This document shows positions 25,892-34,668 of a DNA stretch of 64,000 nucleotides, in pieces. Within the stretch, counting starts at the first letter, position 1; each line of letters starts with the position of its first letter. This stretch comes from Megasphaera massiliensis (GTDB taxonomy: Bacteria > Bacillota > Negativicutes > Veillonellales > Megasphaeraceae), in the NCBI RefSeq assembly GCF_000455225.1, contig NZ_HF954537.1, positions 297,063 through 361,062 on the forward strand, in the 5' to 3' direction. The position numbers were made by a program, and so were the translations under genes. The notes below the pieces were generated by a model. That model was given only the letters and a program-made list of their open reading frames with translations. It made no database searches and was not told the origin of the DNA.

Positions 25892-26965
25892 ATGAAGATG
25901 AGAATGACTGCGGCAGCTATCTTGGCTGCGACACTGATTACCGGTTCGGCTTTTGCCATGAAGCCTGTGACTATCGTCGACCAGGGAAGTTTTTTGGCCG
26001 GAGGGACCGTGGTTACGGCACCGGGCGAGTATAAGGGGACGACGGAACCGACCAACAACGCCGGCGAAACCCTGCACGGTGACCATGCCTACGTCTTTTA
26101 TCAGGAACCGAAGAATGCCCGCCGTACGGCCCTCGTCTTCCTTCACGGTTACGGTCAGTCGGCCAAGACCTGGGAAACGACACCCGACGGCCGCGACGGC
26201 TTCCAGAATATCTTTTTGGAAAAACGGTACAAGACCTATCTCGTCGACGAACCGCGGCGGGGACGGGCCGGCCGTTCTACCGTCCCGACTTCAATCAGCG
26301 CCCGTCCGGACGACCAACTTTGGTTCAACAACTTCCGCATCGGCCAGTGGCCTGATTATAACGATAACGTAGCCTTCCCCAAAGACGCCGCTTCACAGGA
26401 CCAGTTCTTCCGGGCTATGACACCGGACACGGGGGCTTTTGACAGCCATGTCATCGCCACCGCCATGACGGCTGTCTTTGATAAGGTCGGCGACGGCGTC
26501 TTGATGACTCATTCGGCCGGCGGCGGTCCCGGCTGGGAAACGGCCATGGCCTCGTCTCATGTCAAGGGCGTCATCGCCTTGGAACCGGGAACCTTCCCCT
26601 TCCCGGAAGGGATGGTTCCGCCTGTGGAAGAAACGACCAGTCCTTTCCCTGCTAGAGGCACGGCTGTTTCTATGGATGAGTTCATGAAGCTGACCAAGAT
26701 TCCCATCGTCGTCTACTTTGGCGACAACATCCCGAAAGGCGATACCACGGTTGCCAATTGGGGCGAAGACAATTGGCGCGTCCGCTGGAATCTGGCCAAA
26801 AAATGGGAAGCCCTGGTCAATCAGTACGGTGGCCATGTGGAAGTCGTCAGCCTGCCCGACATCGGCATTAAGGGTAACACCCATTTCATGATGGCCGACC
26901 TCAATAACGAGGAAGTGGCCGACGCCATTGCAGCCTGGCTCCATAAACAAGGTTTAGATAAATAA
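25892..26965 (+). CDS. Secreted alpha/beta hydrolase (esterase-like)
   Basis: 357 residues with a signal peptide (MKMRMTAAAILAATLITGSAFA). Alpha/beta hydrolase features are LVFLHGYGQSAKTWE (oxyanion HG motif, near 82) and THSAGGGPGW (nucleophile Ser near 211). A late histidine in IGIKGNTHFMMADLNN (near 330) is the likely triad base. It resembles bacterial periplasmic esterases of unknown substrate that often travel with flavodoxin and aldo/keto reductase genes. It sits between two flavoprotein genes and is likely in the same MerR-controlled unit. AAAGGAGG precedes the ATG. Confidence 0.82.
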   Translation: MKMRMTAAAILAATLITGSAFAMKPVTIVDQGSFLAGGTVVTAPGEYKGTTEPTNNAGETLHGDHAYVFYQEPKNARRTALVFLHGYGQSAKTWETTPDGRDGFQNIFLEKRYKTYLVDEPRRGRAGRSTVPTSISARPDDQLWFNNFRIGQWPDYNDNVAFPKDAASQDQFFRAMTPDTGAFDSHVIATAMTAVFDKVGDGVLMTHSAGGGPGWETAMASSHVKGVIALEPGTFPFPEGMVPPVEETTSPFPARGTAVSMDEFMKLTKIPIVVYFGDNIPKGDTTVANWGEDNWRVRWNLAKKWEALVNQYGGHVEVVSLPDIGIKGNTHFMMADLNNEEVADAIAAWLHKQGLDK

Positions 26966-26994
26966 TTTTATTATCGGACAAGGGGGATTTTGGT

Positions 26995-27591
26995 ATGTGG
27001 AAAAAAATCATGAGCGGTTTATTGATGGCTGTCGCCTTAGTGACCCTTACGGCCTGCGGCAGTACGGGGACGACGGCGGCACAGCCGGCATCGGACGGGG
27101 CTAAGGCTGCCGCTTCTCAAGGAAAGGTCTTAGTCGTCTACTTCTCGGCAACGGGCAATACGAAACGCGTAGCCGAAACGATTGCCAACCATGAAAATGC
27201 GACGGTCTTTGAAATCAAGCCGACCGAGCCGTATTCCGACAGCGACCTCAACTACCGCGACGACAACAGCCGCGTCGTTCGCGAACACGCCCAGCCTCAG
27301 CTGCGGCCGACCTATGAAGGCGACGTCGCCGACTGGGATTCCTACGATACGGTCTACATCGGTTACCCCCTGTGGTGGCAGCAGGCGCCGCATGTCGTCT
27401 ACACCTTCGTGGAAGGTCATAACTTCAGCGGCAAAAAGGTCATTCCTTTCTGCACGTCAGCGGCAAGCTCCCTCGGTGACAGCGGTCAGAACCTGGCCAA
27501 GGCAGCAGGCACCGGCGATTGGCAGACCGGTGTCCGCTTCAATGGCGGGGCCAGCGACAACGACGTCTTGAACTGGCTGCAGCAGCAGTAA
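26995..27591 (+). CDS. Flavodoxin-domain lipoprotein
   Basis: 198 residues. A lipoprotein signal (MWKKIMSGLLMAVALVTLTAC, lipobox LTAC with Cys21) is followed by a short Ala/Gly linker and a flavodoxin_4-type domain starting KVLVVYFSATGNTKRVAETIA with the FMN phosphate loop SATGNTK. YIGYPLWWQQAP and IPFCTSAASSLGDSGQNL complete the flavin site. A flavodoxin tethered on the outside of the inner membrane is unusual, since FMN must be supplied in the periplasm. ACAAGGGGG precedes the ATG, and the gene ends close to a strong terminator. Confidence 0.87.
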   Translation: MWKKIMSGLLMAVALVTLTACGSTGTTAAQPASDGAKAAASQGKVLVVYFSATGNTKRVAETIANHENATVFEIKPTEPYSDSDLNYRDDNSRVVREHAQPQLRPTYEGDVADWDSYDTVYIGYPLWWQQAPHVVYTFVEGHNFSGKKVIPFCTSAASSLGDSGQNLAKAAGTGDWQTGVRFNGGASDNDVLNWLQQQ

Positions 27592-27655
27592 GAAAAAATC
27601 CGGCAGGAATAAATCGATTCCTTAGGGAAAAGATAATAAAAAAAGAGATTTTTTG

Positions 27656-27691
27656 TTCCGAGCAACCTCGACGGGCTGCTCGGAATTTTTT
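27656..27691 (+). terminator. Intrinsic terminator
   Basis: TTCCGAGCA (27656-27664) pairs with TGCTCGGAA (27677-27685), followed by six T residues. It ends the hydrolase-flavodoxin unit. Confidence 0.88.
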
Positions 27692-27759
27692 GTTGCCAAA
27701 ACATAGAATCTCAGGCTTTTCGTTGGTGGAAAGGATGTGCCGGGAAAGAGGGGGTGCGA

Positions 27760-27811
27760 TACCGATATCGGTACACACCATACACCGATATCGGTATAAA
27801 TATGGTATAAT
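27760..27811 (+). promoter_or_regulatory. Promoter with two perfect 12-bp palindromes upstream of the cobalamin operon
   Basis: ACCGATATCGGT occurs at 27761-27772 and again at 27784-27795, with centres 23 bp apart. The second copy overlaps the place where a -35 box would lie for the extended -10 TGG-TATAAT (27803-27811). The first copy extends to a 14-bp palindrome with flanking T/A. Two identical operators next to the -10 box indicate binding of a dimeric regulator, probably a repressor. The start codon of cbiG is about 60 bases downstream. I see no B12-box or complete cobalamin riboswitch in this interval. Confidence 0.72.
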
Positions 27812-27871
27812 ATCTTTGGTTTATATTAACGGATTGCAGAGGCACCGATTTTTTTAGAAGGGGGACAGGTC

Positions 27872-28915
27872 GTGAACGCAGTTGTTTTTTCCTTTACCAA
27901 AGCCGGAACGGCCCTTGGCGGCAGAGCAGCAGCCTTCCTTCAGCAAAATGGCTGGCAGGTCCGTCAGGCGACGCTCGCGAAGTTTGCCATACCGCCGGCC
28001 GTCTCCTTCGACCCGTCTCTGCGGGAAGAAACGGGCCGGGCTTTTCAATCGGCACGGCTCCTCCTTTTCGTCGGGGCAGCGGCCATCGCCGTGCGGTCTA
28101 TTGCGCCTTTTATCCGTAAAAAGGATCAGGACCCGGCGGTTATCGTCATCGACGAAAAAGGGCAGTTCGTCATTCCCATCTTGTCCGGTCATATTGGCAG
28201 AGCCAATGAATGGGCCCGGCAAGTGGCTGAGGCCATAGGGGGACAGGCCGTCATTACGACGGCAACCGACGTCAATGCCTTATTTGCCGTCGATGAATGG
28301 GCCGCAAAGGCCGGTCTGCGCCTGTCTTCTCTGACGGAGGCCAAGGCCTTTGCTGCGGGTCTTCTGGAAAGGGGAAGGGCTGGCTTGTACAGTGAGTTTC
28401 CCATTGAAGGTCCTTTGCCGCCGGGCTTGGTCATGACGACGGATTGTGAAACGGGGTTGATTGTGACGACGAAAGAGAACCTGTCCCTTTTTCAAACTTC
28501 CGTCATGGTAAGACCGGCTATTCTCCATGTCGGCATCGGCTGCCGCCGCGGAACCTCATCCTCGGCTATTGAAAATGCCGTCTCATCGGCCCTTAAAGAG
28601 GCCAACCTCTCGAAAGAGGCCGTGGCGGACGTCAGCAGCCTCGACGTCAAGCGGGATGAAACGGGGCTCTTGGCCTTTGCTAAAGAGCGGTCATGGCCTA
28701 TCCGCTTCTTTACGGCCGACGAGCTCAACGCTGTGCCGGGCACGTTTACGGCTTCGGATTTTGTCCGACAGGCCGTCGGGACGGACAATGTCTGTGAACG
28801 ATCGGCCGTCAAGGCAAGTGGCGGCGGCAAGCTCGTCGTTTCCAAAAAGGCCGGTCAGGGTATCACCGTGGCCGTTGCCTGTGAATCGTATATACTCCGA
28901 TTTTTAAATGTTTAG
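27872..28915 (+). CDS. cbiG: Cobalt-precorrin-5A hydrolase CbiG
   Basis: 347 residues from GTG (GGGGGAC nine bases upstream). N-terminal domain: LLLFVGAAAIAVRSIAPFIRKKDQDPAVIVIDEKG and the catalytic-region SGHIGRANEWARQVAEAIGGQAVITTATD, typical of CbiG_N. C-terminal domain: HVGIGCRRGTSSSAIENAV, typical of CbiG_C. It opens the delta-lactone ring of cobalt-precorrin-5A, releasing the C20 carbon as acetaldehyde, in the anaerobic cobalt-early pathway. First gene of the operon; cobJ follows after 14 bases. Its presence shows the anaerobic route is used. Confidence 0.92.
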   Translation: MNAVVFSFTKAGTALGGRAAAFLQQNGWQVRQATLAKFAIPPAVSFDPSLREETGRAFQSARLLLFVGAAAIAVRSIAPFIRKKDQDPAVIVIDEKGQFVIPILSGHIGRANEWARQVAEAIGGQAVITTATDVNALFAVDEWAAKAGLRLSSLTEAKAFAAGLLERGRAGLYSEFPIEGPLPPGLVMTTDCETGLIVTTKENLSLFQTSVMVRPAILHVGIGCRRGTSSSAIENAVSSALKEANLSKEAVADVSSLDVKRDETGLLAFAKERSWPIRFFTADELNAVPGTFTASDFVRQAVGTDNVCERSAVKASGGGKLVVSKKAGQGITVAVACESYILRFLNV

Positions 28916-28929
28916 AAGGATGTGATTTC

Positions 28930-29661
28930 ATGAAACCACATATTTACGTCGTCGGCATCGGTCCCGGCTCTGAACAGGGCATGACCTTGGAGGCCAAGGC
29001 TGTCCTCGAAGGCTGCGACTGCATCGTCGGCTACCATACATACATCGATTTGATTCGCAGCTATTTTCCTGACAAGGAATTTGTCGTCACCGGCATGACT
29101 CAGGAAGTGGCTCGCTGCCGCTTGGTCTTGGAACGAGCCCTTGAGGGGCAGAAGGTGGCCATCGTTTCCAGCGGTGACGCCGGCATCTACGGCATGGCCG
29201 GCATCATGCACGAAGTGGCTGCCGATACGCCGGACGTTGACATCGAAGTCATTCCCGGCGTCACCGCTGCCAGTGCCGGTGCCGCTCTTTTGGGGGCGCC
29301 CCTCATTGCCGACGCCTGCCTCATTTCCTTGAGCGATCTTCTGACGCCGTGGGATAAGATTGAAAACCGCCTCGACTGCGCTGCAGCCGGGGACTTTGTC
29401 ATCTGCCTCTATAACCCGGCCAGCAAGAAGCGGTCTGACTACCTCGAAAAGGCTTGTGACATCATCCTGCGCCATCAGTCGGCCCATACGCCGGCAGGCA
29501 TCGTCCGCAACATCGGCCGTGACGGTCAAGACGTCAAAATTCTTACCTTAGGCGAATTGCGGACGCAGCACCTCGACATGTTCTGCACGGTCTTTATCGG
29601 CAACAGCCAGACGAAAATCCTGAACGGCAAGTTGGTTACGCCGCGAGGCTATCGGTTATGA
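28930..29661 (+). CDS. cobJ: Precorrin-3B / cobalt-factor III C17-methyltransferase
   Basis: 243 residues, tetrapyrrole methylase. N-terminal YVVGIGPGSEQGMTLEAKAVLEGCDCIVGYHTYIDL is characteristic of CobJ/CbiH. VIVSSGDAGIYGMAGIMHE (SAM site) and FVICLYNPASKKRSDYLEKACDIIL are also diagnostic. It methylates C17 and drives ring contraction. With CbiG encoded just upstream, it presumably acts as CbiH on cobalt-factor III. It overlaps cobK by four bases (ATGA). Confidence 0.94.
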   Translation: MKPHIYVVGIGPGSEQGMTLEAKAVLEGCDCIVGYHTYIDLIRSYFPDKEFVVTGMTQEVARCRLVLERALEGQKVAIVSSGDAGIYGMAGIMHEVAADTPDVDIEVIPGVTAASAGAALLGAPLIADACLISLSDLLTPWDKIENRLDCAAAGDFVICLYNPASKKRSDYLEKACDIILRHQSAHTPAGIVRNIGRDGQDVKILTLGELRTQHLDMFCTVFIGNSQTKILNGKLVTPRGYRL

Positions 29662-30359
29662 TCGGTCCGGTGTGGATTGCCGGCGGGACGACGGAAGGGC
29701 GGAAACTGGCCGGTTACGCCGCACGCTTTCAGGTCAAAGCCTTCGTCTCCGTAGCGACGGCCTACGGCGCGTCCTTATTGCCGAAAAGTCCTTATGTGAC
29801 CGTCCTGGAAGGCCGAATGGATGAGGGACAGATGGAAGGATTTTTGAAGGACAAAGGGATACGCCTTGCCATCGACGCCACCCATCCCTATGCCACGGTC
29901 GTCACCGACAACATCAAGGCAGCCTGCCAAAAGGCCGGTGTCCCTTATCGCCGCATCAACCGCCGGGCCGGAACGTACCGGACGGATGGCCGCACCATTG
30001 CCGTTCGCACCGTCGACGAAGCCGTCGAAGTCCTGAGTCATACGGAAGGGAACGTATTTTTGACGACGGGCAGTAAGAACCTCGATGCCTTTGCCAAGAT
30101 CCCGGGCTATGAAAATCGAGTCTATGCCCGTATTTTACCGGTCAAGGCCTCCCTCGAACGGGCCTTGGATTTGGGCTACCCGCCGGCGCGCCTGATCTGC
30201 ATGCAGGGGCCTTTCTCGGCGGACCTCAATGCGGCCATGTTTAAAGAGACCGGGGCCCGCTACGTCGTCACTAAAAATTCAGGGCACACCGGCGGCTTCC
30301 AAGAAAAACTGAAAGGGGCCGAACGAACGGGGGCGACGGTCATCATCATCGAACGCTGA
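29658..30359 (+). CDS. cobK: Precorrin-6A reductase CobK/CbiJ
   Basis: 233 residues. It starts VWIAGGTTEGRKLAGYAA, the NAD(P)H-binding loop of the family, and carries the AIDATHPYATVVTDNIKAAC motif and the C-terminal YVVTKNSGHTGGFQEKLKGA segment diagnostic of CobK/CbiJ. It reduces the corrin macrocycle of (cobalt-)precorrin-6A. The start overlaps the cobJ stop. Length is normal (about 240-260 in the family). Confidence 0.93.
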   Translation: MIGPVWIAGGTTEGRKLAGYAARFQVKAFVSVATAYGASLLPKSPYVTVLEGRMDEGQMEGFLKDKGIRLAIDATHPYATVVTDNIKAACQKAGVPYRRINRRAGTYRTDGRTIAVRTVDEAVEVLSHTEGNVFLTTGSKNLDAFAKIPGYENRVYARILPVKASLERALDLGYPPARLICMQGPFSADLNAAMFKETGARYVVTKNSGHTGGFQEKLKGAERTGATVIIIER

Positions 30360-30393
30360 CAGGGAGATTATTTCGTCAGGGAAAGGACGCTAT

Positions 30394-31611
30394 ATGCATA
30401 TCTATGTTATCGGCACCGGTCCGGGGAATCCGGATCTTTTGACCGTACAAGCCAAACGTGCCATCGAAGCCTCGACCCTTCTCGTCGGCGACAAGCGGAT
30501 GCTGGAACCCTTTGAGGGGACGGGAAAAGAATTGGTCCGGACTTATCGGCGCGATGAAATCTGCCGCCTGGCGGCGTCGCGGACGGAGGAGGACGGTCCT
30601 ATGGCCGTCTTGGTATCGGGGGATGTCGGCTTTTTCAGCCTGGCAGCCTTATTGAAGAACATCCCGGACTGCACCGTGACCCGTATCGCCGGCATCAGCA
30701 GTCTGGTCTACTTTGCCGCGGCCTTGGAGACATCTTGGAATGACGTCTTCATCGTCAGCCGCCATGGCAGGCAGGAACCGCTTATTCCGGCTGTACGCCA
30801 GCATGCCAAGGTCTTCGTCCTCACCGGCGGCAGCGAATCACCGGCTGCCCTCTGCCGCAGTCTCTGTGACAGAGGGCTTGGAGCCGTGCGGGTTGCCATC
30901 GGCTGTAATCTCTCTTATGACGACGAAGTCATCCTTCGCGGTACGGCTGCTGACTTTACGGAAAGAGGGGACGACGCCTTAGCCGTCATGATGATTGAAA
31001 ATGACGACGCCCGTCCTTGGCAGCGCCCTGTACACGGTCTTGCCGACGAGGCTTTTTTGCGGGGTAAGGCGCCCATGACCAAACAGGAAATCCGCAGCGT
31101 GGCCTTGTCGAAACTGGCACCGGCTGCCGATGCCGTCGTCTACGATATCGGTGCCGGTACCGGGTCCTGTACGGTGGAACTGGCCCTGCAGGCGCCCTTT
31201 GGAAGGGTTTATGCCTTTGAAATAAACGACGATGCCCTGCGGGTCTTGAAGCAAAATATTGCCCACTTCGACCTGTCCAATGTCACCGTCGTCGCCGGCG
31301 ATGCCCGTGAGCGCCTGAAAGATATCGAGACGCCGCCTAATTACGCCTTTATCGGCGGTACCAAGGGGCGGTTGGCGGCTATCCTTGACGAATTGTACGG
31401 CAAAAATGAAGCCTGTGCCGTCGTCGTCACGGCCATTACCATCGAGACCTTGGCGGCCCTTACGACCTACTACGGATCTCATCCCGGGTATGATTTCGAT
31501 ATTACTCAGGTCAGTGCGGCCCGCAGTCAAAAAGTCGGCGCCAGCCATCTCATGATGGCCCAGAATCCGATTTTTATTGTAACCATTGTCCGCCGTTCCG
31601 ATGTTTCCTGA
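30394..31611 (+). CDS. cobL: CbiE-CbiT fusion (CobL-type methyltransferase)
   Basis: 405 residues in two domains. Residues 1 to about 195 form a tetrapyrrole methylase (IYVIGTGPGNPDLLTVQAKRAI; VLVSGDVGFFSLAALL) equivalent to CbiE, the C5 methyltransferase. From about 220 a Rossmann methyltransferase (IRSVALSKLAPAADAVVYDIGAGTGSCTVELAL) is equivalent to CbiT, which methylates C15 and decarboxylates the C12 acetate. Fusion of the two is known as CobL. Cotranscribed with cobK (34-base gap) and cobB. Confidence 0.93.
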   Translation: MHIYVIGTGPGNPDLLTVQAKRAIEASTLLVGDKRMLEPFEGTGKELVRTYRRDEICRLAASRTEEDGPMAVLVSGDVGFFSLAALLKNIPDCTVTRIAGISSLVYFAAALETSWNDVFIVSRHGRQEPLIPAVRQHAKVFVLTGGSESPAALCRSLCDRGLGAVRVAIGCNLSYDDEVILRGTAADFTERGDDALAVMMIENDDARPWQRPVHGLADEAFLRGKAPMTKQEIRSVALSKLAPAADAVVYDIGAGTGSCTVELALQAPFGRVYAFEINDDALRVLKQNIAHFDLSNVTVVAGDARERLKDIETPPNYAFIGGTKGRLAAILDELYGKNEACAVVVTAITIETLAALTTYYGSHPGYDFDITQVSAARSQKVGASHLMMAQNPIFIVTIVRRSDVS

Positions 31612-31633
31612 CGGTCTTATAAAGGAGGTTCCT

Positions 31634-33046
31634 ATGGCGCATCGATCCACGATTCCGCGGCTGTTAATCGCGGCTCCCAAAAGCGGCAGCGGCAAGACGA
31701 CCGTCGTCTGTGCCCTGCTGCAGGCTTTAAAAAAGCGCGGATTGTCCATGACAGCCTTTAAGTCCGGCCCGGACTATATCGATCCCATGTTCCACCGCCG
31801 CGTCCTTCACACTCCGTCGTATAACCTCGATCTCTTTCTCTTCGGCCGCGGCGAAAAAGGAGCCCAAGCGGCCCGGCAGCTTCTTTGCCGTCATGGAGAA
31901 AAGTCTGACCTGGTTCTCATCGAAGGGGCCATGGGCTATTACGACGGTGTCGGAAGGGGTCACGAAGCCAGTGCTTATGACGTTGCCGCCGTTACCGATA
32001 CACCGGTCGTAATTGTCGTCGACGGCCGTGGGGCAGGGCTCTCCTTAGGTGCCGTCTTAAAGGGAATGGCCGATTTTTATCCGGACAGCCATATCGTCGG
32101 CTTTATCGTAAACCGCATAAAACCCATGGTATACGCCCATTTTAAGGACGCTTGGGAAAAGGCCTCGGGCCTTACGGCTTTAGGCGCCCTTCCGGATCTT
32201 CCGGACTGCGCCTTTTCCAGTCGCCACCTGGGATTAGTGACGGCCGGAGAAATACAGAACCTTCAGGCTATTATGGAGCGCCTGACGGACGCGGCTGAAA
32301 TGCATATCGACCTCGACGGCCTGTTAACCCTGGCCCGGGCAGCCTCGCCCCTTGCCGAAGGAGACGCGCTGGAAGCGGGGAAAGAAGGGGAGATGGAACG
32401 ACAGGCTGTCATTGCCGTGGCCCGTGACGAGGCTTTTTGCTTTTACTACGAAGACAGCCTGGACATCCTTCGCCGCTGCGGGGCCGAATTGATCTTTTTC
32501 AGCCCCCTTCACGACAGCAATCTGCCGCCTTGCGACGGTCTTTATGTGGGCGGCGGCTATCCCGAACTTTACGCTCGAGAACTTGAAGTTAACGAAAGCC
32601 TGCGCGGCCAGATCAGACAGGCCTTGATAGGCGGACTGCCTTGCTTTGCCGAATGCGGCGGCTTCATGTATCTCCATCAGTATTTTCGCGGCGACGACGG
32701 GAAGCTTTGGGCCTGGGTCGGTGCCGTTCCCGGTGAGACCTTTATGACGACGTCCCTTCAGCACTTCGGTTACGTGACCTTACAGGCAGAAGAAGACAAC
32801 CTCCTCTGTAAGGCCGGTGACACCATACCGGCTCATGAATTCCATTATTCCAAGAGTTCTCTGGAAGGGGAGGCCTTTACGGCCTATAAGGCCGGGAGTC
32901 GGCGTTCCTGGCCCGGCGGCGTGGCCGGTGAAACCTTAGCCGCCAGTTATCTCCACCTCCATTTCCTCGGAAATCCGGATTGGGCGGCTAACTTCGTCAA
33001 AGCCTGCCGGGATCGAGGTCGTTTCAGAAAGGATGAATCTGTATGA
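31634..33046 (+). CDS. cbiA: Cobyrinate a,c-diamide synthase CbiA/CobB
   Basis: 470 residues starting at the ATG after a perfect AAAGGAGG. An N-terminal P-loop (APKSGSGKTTVVCALL, about 12-27) with FKSGPDYIDPMFHRRV is followed by a class I glutamine amidotransferase-like domain whose nucleophile Cys lies in PCFAECGGFMYLH near residue 340, with His in the C-terminal SYLHLHFLGNPDWAANF. It amidates the a and c carboxylates of (cob)yrinic acid using glutamine and ATP. It overlaps cbiC by four bases. Confidence 0.94.
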   Translation: MAHRSTIPRLLIAAPKSGSGKTTVVCALLQALKKRGLSMTAFKSGPDYIDPMFHRRVLHTPSYNLDLFLFGRGEKGAQAARQLLCRHGEKSDLVLIEGAMGYYDGVGRGHEASAYDVAAVTDTPVVIVVDGRGAGLSLGAVLKGMADFYPDSHIVGFIVNRIKPMVYAHFKDAWEKASGLTALGALPDLPDCAFSSRHLGLVTAGEIQNLQAIMERLTDAAEMHIDLDGLLTLARAASPLAEGDALEAGKEGEMERQAVIAVARDEAFCFYYEDSLDILRRCGAELIFFSPLHDSNLPPCDGLYVGGGYPELYARELEVNESLRGQIRQALIGGLPCFAECGGFMYLHQYFRGDDGKLWAWVGAVPGETFMTTSLQHFGYVTLQAEEDNLLCKAGDTIPAHEFHYSKSSLEGEAFTAYKAGSRRSWPGGVAGETLAASYLHLHFLGNPDWAANFVKACRDRGRFRKDESV

Positions 33047-33672
33047 AGATAGAACATATTTTACCGGCCGACATCGAACGCCGCAGCATGGAAATTATTG
33101 AAAGCGAACTGGGGCCGATTGAGCTTCCGCCCGATGAAAAGGACATCATCAAGCGCGTCGTTCACACCAGCGCCGACTTCGATTACGTCCGCAACCTGCG
33201 CTTCAGCGAGGGTGCCGTAACGAAGGCCCTAGAAGCCTTGAAAGGCGGCTGCACCATCGTGACCGATACCAATATGGCCTGTATGGGCATCAGTAAGCCC
33301 GGTCTTACGAAACTGGGCTGCCAAAAGGTCTGCTTCATGGCTGATGACGACGTAGCCGCTGCGGCCCGGGAACAGGGGACGACGCGGGCTCAGGCCTCGA
33401 TGGATAAGGCCGCCGGTCTTACGGGACCGCTCATCATCGCCGTCGGCAATGCGCCGACAGCCCTTCTGCGCCTGAAAGAACTCATCGATGAAGGACGCAT
33501 CGCGCCGGCCCTCATCATCGGCGTTCCCGTCGGCTTCGTCAATGTCGAATACGCCAAAGACGTCATCATGGAAGCCGGCGTCCCTTATATCGTCGCTAAA
33601 GGACGAAAAGGGGGCAGCACCATTGCCGCTGCTATCTGCAACGCCCTCATTTATAAACTGACTCGCGGATAA
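33043..33672 (+). CDS. cbiC: Precorrin-8X methylmutase CbiC/CobH
   Basis: 209 residues. The signature RVVHTSADFDYVRNLRFSEGAV contains the catalytic histidine near residue 43. TDTNMACMGISK and VGNAPTALLRLKELIDEG are also conserved. It moves the methyl from C11 to C12 to give (cobalt-)hydrogenobyrinate. It is the last gene of this operon. cbiD, cbiF, cbiK and the later nucleotide-loop genes are not in the window, so they must lie elsewhere. Confidence 0.94.
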   Translation: MKIEHILPADIERRSMEIIESELGPIELPPDEKDIIKRVVHTSADFDYVRNLRFSEGAVTKALEALKGGCTIVTDTNMACMGISKPGLTKLGCQKVCFMADDDVAAAAREQGTTRAQASMDKAAGLTGPLIIAVGNAPTALLRLKELIDEGRIAPALIIGVPVGFVNVEYAKDVIMEAGVPYIVAKGRKGGSTIAAAICNALIYKLTRG

Positions 33673-33700
33673 GCCCATATCTTACTTACTTCTTACTGGC

Positions 33701-33725
33701 ACGGCGCCGTCATGCGTAGTATAAT
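33701..33725 (+). promoter_or_regulatory. Putative promoter of the PHP gene
   Basis: A consensus -10 box TATAAT lies at 33720-33725, about 35 bases before the start codon. No good -35 box is seen. Instead the position is occupied by a perfect palindrome ACGGCGCCGT (33701-33710), which might be an activator or repressor site or chance. Confidence 0.45.
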
Positions 33726-33759
33726 AAGGGCGACATTTAAATGAGAGGGAGTGTAGAGT

Positions 33760-34665
33760 ATGGAAACATGGCTTGATTTGCACATGCATACAAAATACAG
33801 CATGGACGGTCAGTTTGAACCGGCCGACTTGATACGTCAGTGCGCTGACGCGAAGGTACAGGCCGTGGCCGTCACCGACCACGATTCCACCCGGGCCATT
33901 CCCGAAGCACGGGAAGAAGCGTCCCGGCTGGGACTGCGCCTCATACCGGGCATTGAAATCAGTTGTCAGCATGAGGGGAAGAACTTTCACCTCTTAGGCT
34001 ATGGGATTCATCCCGATGCCGCCGTATTTGAAGCGATTGAAAAGGATGTGTACGGCCAACGAAAAGTCGTGTCCGACAAAGTGCTCGACGCCGTCGAAGC
34101 CTTAGGCATCGTCCTCGACCGCGACGCCATTTGGAAACTTTGTACCAGTGGTGTCGTCGCGTCGGTTCACATCGCTCGCGTTGCCCTTTCGGACCCGCGC
34201 AATGCCGACTGCCCCGTCCTGGCACCCTATCGGCCGGGCGGCAGCCGCAGTGCTGCGCCCTATGTCAACTTCGGCTGGGATATCTGCGGTCAGGGGGGAC
34301 CGGCCTTCATCCCCATGACCTTCATGGATTTTTCAAAGGCTGTCGATATCATTCACAATCAGGGCGGCGCCGCCGTATTGGCCCATCCCGGAGCCAATAT
34401 GAAGCAGAACCGTCCTTTGACGGAAACCCTCATCGCTCTCGGTCTGGACGGCATCGAAGCTTACTGCAGCTATCACGATGATGATACGGCTGCCTTTTAC
34501 CGCCGGATTGCCGATGAACACGGCCTGATGGCGACCATTGGCAGCGACTACCACGGCCGGGCTAAGCCGCATATTGCCCTCGGCACGTACGGTCATCCTG
34601 AGCCGCAGGCTTTGTGGGACCGCCTGGTCGCACACATTCAAAATCATCATGGGGAAGTGTACTAA
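33760..34665 (+). CDS. PHP-domain phosphoesterase (TrpH/YciV-like)
   Basis: 301 residues. PHP-family metal motifs are visible in order: LDLHMHTKYSMDGQ (HxH, residues 4-17), AVTDHDSTRA (near 43), PGIEISCQHEGKNFHLLGYGI (Glu/His, near 66), AAVLAHPGAN (near 207) and IGSDYHGRAKPH (DxH, near 265). Family members hydrolyse 3',5'-nucleoside bisphosphates or degrade RNA from the 5' end. The exact substrate cannot be told. AGGGAG precedes the ATG. The next gene starts three bases after its stop. Confidence 0.87.
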   Translation: METWLDLHMHTKYSMDGQFEPADLIRQCADAKVQAVAVTDHDSTRAIPEAREEASRLGLRLIPGIEISCQHEGKNFHLLGYGIHPDAAVFEAIEKDVYGQRKVVSDKVLDAVEALGIVLDRDAIWKLCTSGVVASVHIARVALSDPRNADCPVLAPYRPGGSRSAAPYVNFGWDICGQGGPAFIPMTFMDFSKAVDIIHNQGGAAVLAHPGANMKQNRPLTETLIALGLDGIEAYCSYHDDDTAAFYRRIADEHGLMATIGSDYHGRAKPHIALGTYGHPEPQALWDRLVAHIQNHHGEVY

Positions 34666-34668
34666 ATC

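Noticed and set aside
27740..27800. Possible start of a cobalamin riboswitch (GGGAAAGAGGGGGTGCGA resembles its opening)
   Set aside because: The conserved core that should follow and the B12 box are absent. The palindromes and -10 box occupy the place instead.
33697..33712. TGGCACG resembling a sigma-54 -24 box before the PHP gene
   Set aside because: No matching TTGC at the -12 position; a normal TATAAT box is present instead.
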